This document shows positions 12,701 to 23,682 of a stretch of DNA of 64,000 nucleotides, in pieces. The stretch lies in the NCBI GenBank assembly GCA_946894095.1, contig OX335645.2:13725001-13789000 (forward strand), in the 5' to 3' direction. The translations under genes and the position numbers were made by a program. The notes beneath the pieces are model-generated. The model had not been told where the DNA came from, did no database searches, and saw nothing but the letters and a program-made list of their open reading frames with translations. The number at the start of each line of letters is the position of its first letter. The first letter of the stretch is position 1. This DNA comes from Incurvaria masculella (taxonomy: Eukaryota > Arthropoda > Insecta > Lepidoptera > Incurvariidae).

Positions 12701-15700
12701 CAATTCAAAAGTTATGAGACTTCAAACTTACGAGACTGAAATCCATAGAGTATTTCTTAGTCTAGCAAGTTTTGAATGGAAGACATAAGACAATCGGTTT
12801 TAGTTTCGAAGCGTAGATTTCAGTATCATCCATACTATCCATACTAATATTATAAATGCGAAAGTAACTCTATCTGTCTGTTGTGTTTCCGCTCCTAAAC
12901 GGCTGAAGCAATTTTGATGAATTTCAGTATAGAGATAGTCTGAACCTTGCAGAAGGGCATAGGCTAACTTTTGTGACGAAAATTAAACTCGAGGGGGGTG
13001 AAATAGGGGATGAAATTTGTATATTATTATTATATTATATAAAAATTCAGCTCGACATCCGTCCAAAACGAAACTGCCCCGAGCGAAGCCAGGTACCTCA
13101 GCTGATCCAGGCCAATTTACCTTACAGTGCCAAAAGTTTTAATACAAAAAACATAATCGTTATATACCCTCACTACTTGGTGTGTATTTTATATGATATT
13201 CGTCCGTCCGATATCTTAACTAGCATCTATGTAATAATCTGTATCTGTAAGTAAGGGCAACACTGAATCAGTACCACAAATGGCAGTGCTCCATGAATGA
13301 ATGTTGCAGAAGACTAGAGACAGCTGTCGGCCAGCGTACCAGCGAGAGTGCAGCGAGCGGTATGCTGCTAGCGCCGCGCGCAACTCTGAGAACTCCACAT
13401 ACACATTGCCGCGGAGGTGACGTTCGAGGTTGTTGCACACCTGTCATGAGCGAAGCAAAAATGTTTTTAATCGAAAGTAGTTCAGCGGTGGTTAAATCGT
13501 GCCAATATTTAAAATGCTGTGTGGGTTCCGGCATGTAAAAATAATACAATTGGGCGCATCGAATGTCTTCTCTCTCAAATCTCGTAAAAGCCGACTAAGG
13601 GATTCTTCGTTCGTGGTTCGGATTTCACGTTTAACTATAAGTCTCTTTCCTTACTCACTAGGTGGTATGGATAATCCTGCTCAGGTTGGTACCATCGCAT
13701 TGAATAAACGATGGACGAAGCAGCAATGAAAATTTTTCATTTTTTCCATTCTTTTCAATGTAGCTGTGTAATAAAAAGAAGGTCCTGGCATTGCACCTAG
13801 TTTCCATGAGGTGTGTTGGGCTAATATCATGACAGTAGGTGAGGTATTAGCCATCCATATTACATAAAAAAAATTTTTTTGTAATCCTTACATCAAGATT
13901 ATTTTATTTCTAACACTTATTTCTATTTCATTAAGAATTATTACCTACAGCATGTACTAAGCATATTTTTTTCTTAGAGCAATTATAATTAATGTTGTTA
14001 CCTTAAATTGGACAACTTCACCAAACTTTTCAAACTCCGGTACTACATCGTAAAAGAAATCCTTAAATTCCTTATATGTGTCGCTATCGTCATATTGCAG
14101 GAGAATGTCTGTATCAAAATGTGTGTAGAAATTAGATGCCAGTAGAGTCTGAAAGTAGATATTATATATTTTTAAATAAACATCTCTTCTACTTACTATG
14201 CATGCGAAGCGGATTCTCGAACATCACTGAAAATGTTAATTTTAAAGAACTATGATGATTTGTTCATACCTTACTAACAGCTGGGTGAACATGATTTCTG
14301 GAACAAGCATCACCAAAACGACAGCACCCCGTCTTGGAAAAGAATGGACAAGATTCAGCATTGGGTTTACTTTCATGAAAACTCATTAACTCCTCCGGAA
14401 GAGAGTTCGTGTTTCCAGATACGAATAGTTCAAGTTTTTCTAAGAATTGTTCATGTTTCTTCTGGTTTAATTCTTTGGTCTCATTGAGCTTTTTTTGTTG
14501 TTCTTTTAACTTTTGTTGTTCTTGCTCCCATTCCTGTAAGACATAACCGTAGGACAATGAAAAAAATAGTCAAACATAATTTTTAATGCAGTTATACGTT
14601 AATTTCATAAGTGGGCCTTCTGGGCCAAATCCGCAACTATAAGATATAGTAAGAAAACACTCAAAGGAGTCATGAGGCTGATTTTGATAAAACCTAAAAC
14701 TACATTATTAGATTTTTTCTGGAAATGGAACTCGTTGATTTTGAAAAAATATTGCATCCTGCATTATTATTATTGCAACAGTAAATAGTGTTGCTTATGA
14801 GGAACAAATCCTGTGAAGTAATGTTATACAACAAATAAAAGGAAAGTGTTGATTTTTAATAAAATAATTTAAATTTTCAAGTATTCATGCATACGAATCA
14901 ACACGTCAAACTACCTAGACTCGTCTGCTGCTATGTCTCTTCCTGCCGCGTGAAAAACCGTAACATTTTTCAACATACCTAGACTAGACGCGCTAGGTGC
15001 ATTCACTTGCATTCAGGATCACAAAATTGTGTTTTTATTAGAAAATTGTATTATTTCTTTTCGGTTAAAGGCAACGATAAGGGAAAGAAAAAAATATTTT
15101 AAACCATTTAATTAGTTAGGGTATGGGTAATGCACAAATATGTACTTGTAAATTTGAACCCGTTTATTAAAAATCAACAATTTCCTTTAGTTTACCGTAT
15201 AACATTACTTTACAGGAATTGTTCCTTATAAACGACACTATTGACTCGTGCAATAATACAGCATGCTTTATTTTATAATAATAAATTTTATATTTTATAA
15301 GTTCGATTCCCGGATAGGAAAACGCTTTTTCCAAAGATCTAATAATGCAGTTTTAGTTTTTATTAAAATCGGCCTCATGACTCCTTTAGTGTTTTCGCTA
15401 TTTTTTTCTTATAGTTTCGGATTTGGCCCTGAGTGCCCACTTGAAAAATTCACCTGTACATTCTGATAAAAAAATTAAGAATACTTCTTTATCTGTTTTT
15501 TAAGCATGGATCAAAGCTTAATAGTACGGCCACAATTATTTCAGTGAGACATAGTTTAGCACTTTATAGGTTGATAGCAAATCATGCAGAGGTGGTTGGA
15601 AGAAATACAGAATGTACAGGCCCTTTACTACGCAGGTTTGAGGCAGATTTAAAACAAATAACTATCCGTAAAAAATAACAATAGTTATACATAAATTACA

Positions 15701-17952
15701 ATCATAAAAAAATAAAAAAACAATATTACTTTTCAACAACCACTGCATCAATGTTTGCAGATATTCATGAAAAATATTTAATGTTAATTTACTACGAATA
15801 AAATTATAGACACTACTTAATTTTTTAGGGTTCTGTACCCAAAGGGTGAAAACGGAACGCTATTACTAAGCCTCCGCTGTCCGTCCGTCCATCTGTCACA
15901 GGGCTGTATCTCACGAACCGTAATAAGTAGGCAGCTGAAATTTTCAAAGAGTGTGTATTTTTTTTGCCGCTATAACAACAAATAGGTAAAATTAAAAAAT
16001 AATAAAAATTAAAGGGGGCTCCCATACAAAAAACGTGATTTTTTTGTTTTAAATCTTGTACGATGGTACGAAACCCTTGGTGTACGAGTATGAATCGCAC
16101 TTGGCCTGTTTTTATAAAAAAATGTGGGTTGAACAAGGGCCCATTCAACGTATGTTTATCAAATGGTCCATAAAATTCAAAGTAATTAATATTATTAATT
16201 ATTATATATTCATAAATATTATTTGATTACATTCAAAATATAGTATAGTTTCATTTTACACTCAACACCATATTGGGTTGATCAATAATAGTTTAGATAC
16301 AGCAAATTCGTTATGGAGTTTTTGAATTGAGAAATGTGTTGGATTTTTTAAAAGTTCTGTACCAATCAAAGATTATTTGAATAAGTGACCGGGGCTTTTG
16401 AAAATGTGACTGAAAAATATTTGTTACTAACGCTGATGCATATTAAATGCCTAGCGCGGTGTTACCATACTGAACATATTTTATATGGTACATTTCTCTA
16501 TTTTTTCGTACATACTTTTCTGATTCGGATGTCTTGCTCAGCTCGCTGCAGACGTGCCTTTTCGATCTTGCTCTGTATTTCTCGCCATTGTTCCTGAGCA
16601 ACCAGCTCTGCTTGCAGCCACTTATCATTCTCTTCCACATTGATTCGTTCTATTTCACGTTTCTCAAATTCTTCCAAAGCGTCTTGTTCCCGCAACCATT
16701 CTGCATATCCTGGAGTCGATTCTAGTGCTATTTGTGCTAGGAGGGAAAGCAAACACATTTAAAATCATAAAGTGCAGCCACAATATTTATGATACCTACT
16801 TAGATGTCTGATTAATGTGTTTTATATCCAGTTCAACGTACCCGGGCTCATAAAGGGAATGTCCTGGCATGACACCCAATTCCTACAGGAAGGAATGCGA
16901 TGTGTTGAGGTAATATCATGATCGTGGATGTGGTATTAGTCATCCATGTCCAGTTACATAAAAAAGAAAAGAAAAACTGAGCTAGAAGTAGCCCCAGAGA
17001 TGGAAATAAGGGCTAATCATAGCTGTAGCCATAACGACTGTGAATTATAGCATCAGATTTTATGGTTACAACCCAGCTTTGAATATTATTTCATTCAGAA
17101 TGGACCCGAATCTCCACAAATTGTAGGCCTCCTTCACTAATACCTACCCCGCCCGGATTTGTAATGTTTGGGAAAAAAAAATTATAGCAAATGGTGAAAA
17201 TGGTTTGAACAAGTTCTGAGGGAAAATATACGTACAGAGTTTAAAGTATGTAAAGTAAAAGTTGGTATAATGGCTACAGCTATTGTGGCTATATGAAAAA
17301 AGGGTTTTTGTTATTTAAATATTGTCTCTGCTAGCGTCGGTAGAGCTTCCAGGGCGCGGTTCTGCCTTGTGGTTGGTCAAGTACACATAGCTACACATTA
17401 GAGTGGTGAATTTGCCAACATACCGACCGCACCACTACAGCCTACTTCGAAAAAGATAAGTACCGTGACACGCCTCCATCGTATTTTGGTTTAGTTGTAG
17501 GCGGAAATGTGCACCTGATTTAACATTTCGAATTATTTAAATGAAATAGAACACAGGCACACAACAACCTCAATAATATTCTAGGGCATAACTAAGTATT
17601 GAACATGATAAGCTAAACACAATATAAACAAATGGAGTAAATGGAATCTGGCTTCGTCTAACGGTTAATTATACCCCGTGCCCCGCACCTTGCGTCTCCG
17701 ACGAGTGCAATGCTTCTCAATTTAAGTGATGGCGCATGTGAGGGAGAGAGATTTGAAATGCTTCTTATTCTTGAGCGGTTATCCATGAATAAATAGGTTT
17801 TGAAAACATGCTACACTATCTATGAATGATGTTATGCTATAAAAAAAGTGGCATCCATACCACGCCTTATTTCCTCGTTTAGCTGTACAGCATTTAGCAC
17901 CCTGATTTTTCTTCTTCTTTCTTTTTTTGCAACTTTTCTCCATTCCTTGTGA
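9795..17952 (-). CDS. Zrsr2: ZRSR/Urp: U2AF35-related protein of the minor spliceosome (first exon not found)
   Basis: Exons in transcript order: 17952-17861, 16736-16516, 14533-14270, 14148-14002, 13440-13275, 11676-11565, 10005-9795. All joins agree in phase and give about 403 residues plus a missing first exon. The order is a basic N-terminus (HKEWRKVAKKERRRK), a charged helical region, CCCH finger 1 (CPFFSKTGCCRFGDACSRNH, spacing C8C5C3H), and a U2AF-homology RRM (VVPEFEKFGEVVQFKV, HLRGNVYVEF, RWYAGRQL). CCCH finger 2 (CPKGRACNFLH, C7C5C3H) follows, then a C-terminal tail rich in Arg, Ser and Lys. In vertebrates this protein recognises the 3' splice site, mainly of U12-type introns. The layout and finger spacing match ZRSR rather than U2AF35. 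The exon 17952-17861 starts in phase 2, so the start codon lies upstream and was not located. Confidence 0.93.
10280..10520. repeat. GC-rich repeat with weak inverted ends, in ZRSR intron
   Basis: Inside the last ZRSR intron. A segment starting near CAGCCGCATTCCCA ends with the related complement TGGGGATGCGGCTTAAGG. Probably a decayed DNA element. No protein match recognised. Confidence 0.35.
11192..11553. mobile_element. Foldback MITE abutting a ZRSR 5' splice site
   Basis: A 362-bp palindromic element. The left arm starts GGATGTTCCGACCCATA and the complement of the right arm starts GGCTGTTCCGACCCATA. Arms of about 150 bp share GCAAAAAGTATTGCACTTTA and CACAATTTCAGG blocks. The right end stops about 10 bp from the GTAAGC donor of exon 11676-11565. 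Non-coding. Confidence 0.75.
12110..12300 (+). repeat. SINE-A fragment
   Basis: Central part of the dispersed SINE with CCTTACTTACTAGGTGGTAG, followed by the CGATGGTCGAAGC block. It lies in a ZRSR intron. Confidence 0.6.
12840..13090 (+). repeat. Dispersed repeat with ATATTATAAATGCGAAAGT start
   Basis: Begins with a motif shared with about 6090 and continues through CCCGAGCGAAGCCAGGTACC, wording common to many lepidopteran repeats. Lies in a ZRSR intron. Class not assigned. Confidence 0.45.
13625..13870 (+). repeat. SINE-A, 5'-truncated
   Basis: Matches the 3' two-thirds of the SINE (TTCCTTACTCACTAGGTGGT to TATTAGCCATCCATATTACA). Inserted in the ZRSR intron between exons 14148-14002 and 13440-13275. 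Confidence 0.7.
14608..15443. mobile_element. Large foldback element in ZRSR intron
   Basis: About 836 bp. Left arm AAGTGGGCC...GGCCAAATCCG...GGAGTCATGAGGC is matched by the complement of the right arm (CCTCATGACTCC...CGGATTTGGCCCTGAGTGCCC). The palindrome continues inward through GTAATGTTATAC blocks on both sides. The centre (about 14935-15000) holds a fragment of the 'GCCGCGTGAAAAACCGTAAC' family seen complete at 54045. No coding capacity. Confidence 0.7.
15821..16116 (-). repeat. GGTTCCGTACC-family dispersed repeat
   Basis: Starts TAGGGTTCTGTACCCAAAGG and ends at the GCACTTGGCCTGTTTTTA end. It is oriented opposite to copies at 44545 and 48190. Non-coding here; a ubiquitous lepidopteran family, class not assigned. 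Confidence 0.75.
16820..16985 (+). repeat. SINE-A 3' fragment
   Basis: Contains GGAATGTCCTGGCATGACAC and GGTATTAGTCATCCATGTCC, the 3' half of the SINE family, just upstream of a ZRSR exon. Confidence 0.65.
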
Positions 17953-19353
17953 CTGAAAAAAATGTTTTAGAGTATTTACAGTAATTAATTCTTCCGTGTA
18001 ATATGAAATAGTAGCTCAATAGTTAATCTATGCGCGTACTCATGCAACAGCACAAAGATCCATTACCTGATTGGTAATAATTGGTTGGAAAAGAAAAAAA
18101 ATACATGCATTGTGCATGGTTTTGATTTTTTGTCAAAACATTATTTTATACTTTCTGCATTTGGACACCTGGAGCCATTTTGATTTGTCCAAAGATAGGA
18201 ACAAACCTTCTTATTAGGGACAGCTAAGAATTGGCAACGGTTGATGGACACATATATAAAATCGTGCAAAAACCACACACATAGAGACATAATACAGATT
18301 AGACATCCTTATATTTTAGAAAGTGTCCATGTAGTATTTATCGAACTAACATTTCAATGGGAAACTAACATTCCTAAGAACCACAACTTTAGTTTATGAC
18401 CGAGAGTTCGGTAAAATATGGCCACGATCTTTGGAGCCACCCTTAATGGAGGTTATTTGTTCATAAATGATTTGATATCGCTCCTGCATCGTATGTGTAG
18501 TATTAATATAACTTACCGTATGGCGCTCTAAGTTTTACGGCACCCAAAGAATGGATGTAAATCGGGTGGGTACACTCTAATTAGAGATACTGCGTGGGTA
18601 CGAGCATGTACTGTGGGCTATGACAGCCACAGACAGTTTTAAACATCTTGTTTTCAGTTATTTTACCGCCAAAAAATCGTGTAGATTCGATCAAGCCTAT
18701 TTTATTCTAATTATCGTCTTATATTATTTATGCATATATTCGAATATTTTTAATAAAACACTTCTTCAAAAACAACAACAAACAAAACCACAAAATGTTT
18801 TGTCACTGTCAAATCAACACAAATGTCATAAAATCCGCAATGGAAAGGTGGCAGCACTTTCGCCAGACAGCCGGCCCTTGGGGCCCATTCAGGTAAGAGT
18901 GAGTTCGAGTTCGGAAGTGAGTTAACCTGGGAAATATATTATTATTTAAATAACGGAACCGTTATTTAAACTTCCAACGTATTTACGGGATAGACTAGAT
19001 TTTTACCTAACTGTAATGATGTTCAAGAAGTTTAGAAACATTTAAAAAAGTGAGTTGATATTTAGTGACGAATTCGAACTCACTCTTGCCCTGAATGGAT
19101 CCCCTGGTCCTAATCGTGCTGACAGTGCTCAGAAATATATGTATGACGTCAGGGTTGAAGTGCTTACAGGGCGAAGCCGTGAGCGCTGTCAGCGGCAGCC
19201 ATATCGCGTTTGAGCGCAATTCGGCCATAGCTTCGGTCGTATAGCGATAGTCAGTGAGAAACACTTGAGAAAAATCAATCCTCACTAGTTTTTTTAAAGT
19301 ACATATTCATCATAAAAATATGTGGTTTCAAGATTTTTATTGAGATGATTGTG
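17953..19353. other. Upstream region of ZRSR, no confirmed exon
   Basis: The missing first ZRSR exon should lie here or further right. A good GTAAGT donor exists on the minus strand at 18518-18519, but the sequence before it has stops and no usable ATG in the required phase, so it could only be a non-coding exon. Otherwise AT-rich sequence without recognised features. Confidence 0.35.
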
Positions 19354-19400
19354 ATAGACCCATGGAGGTGAAGAATAACTCTTCACCTCCATGGATAGAC
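19354..19400. mobile_element. 35-bp minimal TIR element with 6-bp target duplication
   Basis: 19360-19394 reads as two perfect 15-bp inverted arms, CCATGGAGGTGAAGA and its complement, around the 5-base spacer ATAAC. It is flanked on each side by ATAGAC (19354-19359, 19395-19400). The arms and spacer match the termini of the 2.45-kb element at 22149-24601, so this is an internally deleted relative. Confidence 0.75.
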
Positions 19401-19587
19401 CATCGTAACTTCGAATGGTGAGATTTGTTTGTTGGCGTGAAATGTATTTGTTCTTTGCGTTACGAAACATTAATCGTTTGGAGTAAATAGTCATGTAGGT
19501 ACGCCGTGGGGAACCGACAGTGGAGGGTAGAACATCTCCCCCACGAACGAGGACACTAGTAGGTAACCCTCCTATTGATTGTTATTT

Positions 19588-19626
19588 TCAGGGTTCCGTG
19601 CCCAAAGGGTCCCATGGTCGCTCATG
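19588..19626 (-). repeat. Short GGTTCCGTACC-family fragment
   Basis: Only the end AGGGTTCCGTGCCCAAAGGG is recognisable, next to a decayed LINE fragment. Confidence 0.5.
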
Positions 19627-19774
19627 GCCGCCCGATGGTCGTAGTCCGATTTGAAACATCGATACCGAAAGCGCATTCACGACTGGTTCGGTTCGCGCCG
19701 ACAACCCTCAAAATAGCGTCCCGTAAACAGTATGACGTCACTCAATGCTGTACACAATGCCCACGCTTTGGAGG

Positions 19775-20145
19775 CCTACAGTGATGGCCTTGCTGCAGAA
19801 GCCTAGAAGATCCTCGGGCGCATTGACCCGGATCTTCAATGGCATCCTACGAACCGGACACTTCCCGGCCGCAATGAAGACTGGAAAGGTCATTGTACTC
19901 CCCAAGCCCGGTAGGGACGGCCATTTACTTGAGAGCTATCGACCCATTACGCTGCTCTCGCAAAGCTTTTCTAACGCCTGCTACTGCGGAGAATCCAACC
20001 ACACGTCAATTAATTAATGAGCAGTTTGACTTCCGCAGTCAGCAGTCCACTACTCTCCAGCTCACGGGTGTCCTGCACCACCTTGCAGTTGTGCGTAACC
20101 GTGGCCGTTACACTGTGGGTGGGTGGCCTGTGGTATGTTAGTGAT
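19775..20145 (+). pseudogene. Decayed Jockey-type LINE reverse transcriptase fragment
   Basis: Two overlapping frames carry pieces of a non-LTR reverse transcriptase. LPKPGRDGHLLESYRPITLLS is in one frame, and a second frame has EQFDFRSQQSTTLQLTGVLH, the region after the fingers motif. An indel and a deletion separate them, and the catalytic YxDD is absent. Inactive remnant. Confidence 0.8.
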
Positions 20146-20604
20146 AAGTCCTTGAAGAAACGACAACCTCACCACTCTCTCACTTACTTTGTAAGGGAAA
20201 AGAGGCTTCCACAGGCCTAGGCCATTTAAACCTGTGGTACGGAGAAACCCACTCTGAAATAATAAACCAATAAAAAGTGATTATTCTCTGTGAAATCTTG
20301 GGTGTGAATGACGATGAATCAGAATGGGTGTCTTATGTCTATACTATTTTATCACTCAAACCACATTAAAAACGACTTCGCTTGGGTCGTTCCTAATGTT
20401 AAATAAGTAAAATGAGGCCGCCGGTAGACGCTCGTAAACAACTTAAAAATAATAATTTTCGAATGTTAAATGTTCGCAGTCAAGGTCCATAACGCAGGTA
20501 TAGCATTAAATAATTGTAAGTAGGTATAATCTTAATTACTGTGTTAGTGAAGGCATTAATTACAGGAAGAAGGAATGTAGGAGAATTCCAAATGATGGGT
20601 TTGC

Positions 20605-20755
20605 ATAAGGTGGCAAAATTGGTAAGACGCATTACCCGAGAATGGTATGTTTTGCTGGTTCGAGTCCAGCCTTGCAGTATATTCATAAAGTAGTTCTTTT
20701 TACAGGGATATTCCTTGCTTCACGGTCGATTATACATACATGCATACATGTCACA
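20605..20755 (+). repeat. tRNA-derived SINE-B
   Basis: Contains a box A-like TGGCAAAATTGGT and an exact tRNA T-arm (GCTGG, loop TTCGAGT, CCAGC), i.e. box B GGTTCGAGTCC. It then continues to a tail CTTCACGGTCGATTATACAT followed by CATA units. A second copy lies in reverse at 51590-51740. The acceptor stem does not pair well, so a functional tRNA is unlikely. Confidence 0.7.
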
Positions 20756-20944
20756 TTCGTTGTAATAAGCGACGTACATTTACTTAACTCAAAAATACTT
20801 AGAACATGCTTAATCAATGACTCGAAAACATCCAGGGACCATACAGGGCAAATATGTATAACCATCTACGCAAAGCTTTACGCCGTGCACTAGCTTGGAG
20901 TTTTCTTCCCCATTCGGATCTTGGCCATAATTACCTGTGAGATG

Positions 20945-21255
20945 ATCAGTACCCGATGTCTCAGTTGTCACCTAAATTGGCGTTATGGCCAACCGATCGA
21001 CTGGCGTTTTCAACTGTGCGTTAAGCGAACTAACATTTGCGTGTCGGAGCTTGATTTGACAGCTTACTCAACGTTGCCGTTTACGTCCACTCCGCGTTTT
21101 CATACAAATCGGAAGTCCGCGTTTGACTTTGACAGCTTGAAGAAGTAAAACCACAGAATACCTAGTAAAAACTTGTATGGAGGAGACGGAATACGCCAGT
21201 CGGTCGGTTTGCCGTAAACGCCGATTTAGGTGAGAACTCAGACTGACCACTCAGA
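20945..21255. mobile_element. TIR MITE (ACCGATCGACTGGCG family), copy A
   Basis: The left end carries TCACCTAAATTGGCG and ACCGATCGACTGGCGTTTT. The right end carries the complement (ACGCCAGTCGGTCGGTTTG...CGATTTAGGTGA) and CAGACTGACCACTCAG. Non-coding, about 310 bp. Confidence 0.75.
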
Positions 21256-21284
21256 AAGCAGACACGAATTGAAGTAAGAAGAAA

Positions 21285-21600
21285 GAAGAAATTGGCGTTA
21301 CGGCAAACCGATCGACTGGCGTTTTCAAATGTATGGAGAAATTGTAGAGCGCGCGCAGCGGGCGTTAAGCGAACTAGCATTTGCGAGTCCGAGCTTGATT
21401 TGACAGCTTACTCGACGTTGCTGTGAATACGTCGACGTTGCCGTTTACGTCTACTCCGCGTTTTCATACAAATCGGTCAGCTTGAAGAAGTAAAACCACA
21501 GAATATCTAGTAAAAACTTGTATGGAGTTTGGAGAAAACGCCAGTCGATCGGTTTGCCGTAAAGCCAATTTAGGTGAGAACTCAGACTGACCACTCAGTT
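21285..21600. mobile_element. TIR MITE (ACCGATCGACTGGCG family), copy B
   Basis: Adjacent second copy with a truncated left end (AAATTGGCGTTACGGCAAAC) and a full right end to ACTGACCACTCAG at 21600. Same orientation as copy A. Confidence 0.75.
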
Positions 21601-21837
21601 TTATATTCTGTGGTGGGATGGCCGTAGAGCGTAATTTTTGCTTTTCCATGTGGAAACAGATTCAAATTATAATTTGTATATTCTGTGTTTTTAAAAAAAA
21701 ATCAACGTTTTTTAACGTTTGAAATTTTTACACATTTCATTTCAACAAACGATATAATTGCTTGATAGAGAACAAGCGAAGCGAATTTTAGTTTTACATT
21801 AGCGCTATTTGGGAGTTCTACTGCAGCAACTGACAAC

Positions 21838-21881
21838 ATGTCGGATTCAATGAAGGACAATTTATCACCAAGGAGAGACAT
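21838..21881 (+). CDS. cnn: Candidate distal alternative first exon of centrosomin
   Basis: ATG at 21838 opens a 14-codon stretch (MSDSMKDNLSPRRD) plus two bases, followed by a consensus donor GTGAGTAT at 21882. It ends in phase 2, exactly the phase needed to join cnn exon 2 at 32435, giving ...RRD-I-TSPRKLQ.... The ordinary cnn exon 1 at 31618 also ends in phase 2. Drosophila cnn uses alternative 5' exons. The 10.5-kb intron this implies contains a transposon jungle. The assignment to cnn is inference; transcript data would decide. Confidence 0.45.
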
Positions 21882-23239
21882 GTGAGTATACTCAGAAAAT
21901 TAATTTAAAAAATGCAGCTCCCTTTAGAGTTCAAGCGGTTAATAAAACCAATATGGACATAGTTTACAACTTTGGAGAACTGCATCAAAAACTATCGCTG
22001 ATAATACCATCCAGCACTTCCAATCTGAAATGCCTCGAATAATCGTAGATATCACTATAAAAACTATAAACTGTAAACTATAAAAACCTGTCAACACCTG
22101 AATGTAATGTGTTTGTAAATCTGAGATGTACGTTTGAGAGAGTGTGCACCATGGAGGTGAAGAAATAACTGGAGAAATAACGTCCATACAACGAGCGCGC
22201 AAAAAATGACGTAACGCAACTTACAACATTTTATTGCCGTACAAATTTGTAGCGCAATGATGAAAATGGAGAAAAATCCAATTTGAAGTCTCCCAAATTG
22301 GTAGGTAAAAAGATAAAGATAAGAATTATTTTTTAATAAACCAGATGGTCGTTACGTCATTCCTCATTCGTGATGATGACAGCGAGTGCCGAGTCAAAAA
22401 TATCTAATAAATACTGGCTGAATCCGGCCGTCAAACCCATTGAAAACTACATGAGTTAGAAAGATGTTATGCAAACCATAGCCAACAAATAATTTGGTTG
22501 CAAAAATTAGCAAAAATATTGCTCATTAGAGCAACGTGGTGGCAAGTGAAGCTGGGGGTAATGCCGCGGCGCTGAGCGGGATGAAAACATCAACGTCCAT
22601 GGATCCATTTGTAAATTGTTGTTCGTAATTACTTTTCTGAAATAGTGAATTACAAACAAAAATTTTGAAAAGGCGTTTTATTTGCATGTTCTTATATGTA
22701 TATGTAACACATCGTAATTAGAAAATAATGAAAGAGAATCTCCAAATATTAAAATAAATTTAGGCGTTTACATAGCCTATGTATATTGGGTTTGTGACTT
22801 CGGTTTTTTTATTAAACAATTATGTAAAGTTTGTAAACTGCCTGAATTCGATAATTTTCTGTATCTAATGGATACGACTTTACCGTTATTTCATTATTTT
22901 AGTTTCAGCGACAATTCAATTTGAAGCTAGTTAGGTAATCAGATTTTGAAAATAATCAGAAAAAGGTTTTTTCAAAATCTGATTACCATCCCTGCATTAA
23001 TTCAAAGATTTATTCGGAAGAAATGCTGTTTCATCAGAATTTATAGCGAGAAAAAACAATGACTAACAAATATACGTAAGTGTGTGAAATGCATTCTCTG
23101 TTAAATGCGCCAATGTAGCACTAATCCCGTATTTAAGCCTAACTGGACACTGGCAATATTGTCTAAAAATAGGACAGAGAGGCCTTAATTCAAATCAATC
23201 AATCAATCAACATAAGTATAGTTTTAGTTTTTAACCGAC

Positions 23240-23365
23240 ATCAAACACTAAAAAGTGGAAAATACCCGATTTTTGGGGTCGGTGCCAACCAACCAAAGAA
23301 TAACACCAATATGTCACCGACCCAAAAATTGGTGTTATTTTCCACTTCTTAGTGTTCGAATTCGG
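23240..23365. repeat. Hairpin repeat inside the TIR element
   Basis: Arms contain AACACTAAAAAGTGGAAAAT on the left and the complement of ATTTTCCACTTCTTAGTGTT on the right, with CCGATTTTTGGGGTCGGTG and its inverse inside. Probably a small MITE. Confidence 0.6.
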
Positions 23366-23373
23366 TTTTATTA

Positions 23374-23682
23374 CGGTTCCGTACCCAAAGGGTGCCAACG
23401 AAACCCCAATACTAAGCCTTTGCTGTCCGTCCATCCATCCGCCTGTCTGTCCCTCTGTCCGTCCGTCTGTTACAGGGCTGTATCTCATTAACAATAATAG
23501 GTAAATAGTTGAAATTTTCACAGATTGTGTATATTTATGGCCGCTATAACAACAAATAGCTAACATTTTGAAATATTAAAAATTAAAGGGGGAGCCCCCT
23601 TACGTGATTTTTTGGGTGAAATCATGTAAGATGGTACGGAACCCTTCGTGTACGAGTCCGACTCGCACTTGGCCGGTTTTTT
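23374..23682 (-). repeat. GGTTCCGTACC-family dispersed repeat
   Basis: From ACGGTTCCGTACCCAAAGGG to CTCGCACTTGGCCGGTTTT, with a degenerate TCCGTCC microsatellite core. Nested in the 2.45-kb TIR element. Confidence 0.75.

Noticed and set aside
18486..18640. First coding exon of ZRSR ending at a GTAAGT donor (minus)
   Set aside because: No ATG in the needed phase and an in-frame stop. At most a 5' UTR exon.
20605..20690. A tRNA gene
   Set aside because: Boxes A and B and the T-arm are good, but the acceptor stem does not pair cleanly and the same sequence with the same 3' tail recurs at 51590-51740, so it is a SINE.
23231..23566. 111-codon minus-strand frame
   Set aside because: Falls in a GGTTCCGTACC-family repeat and its microsatellite; the same frame type recurs in other copies (15825, 44561).
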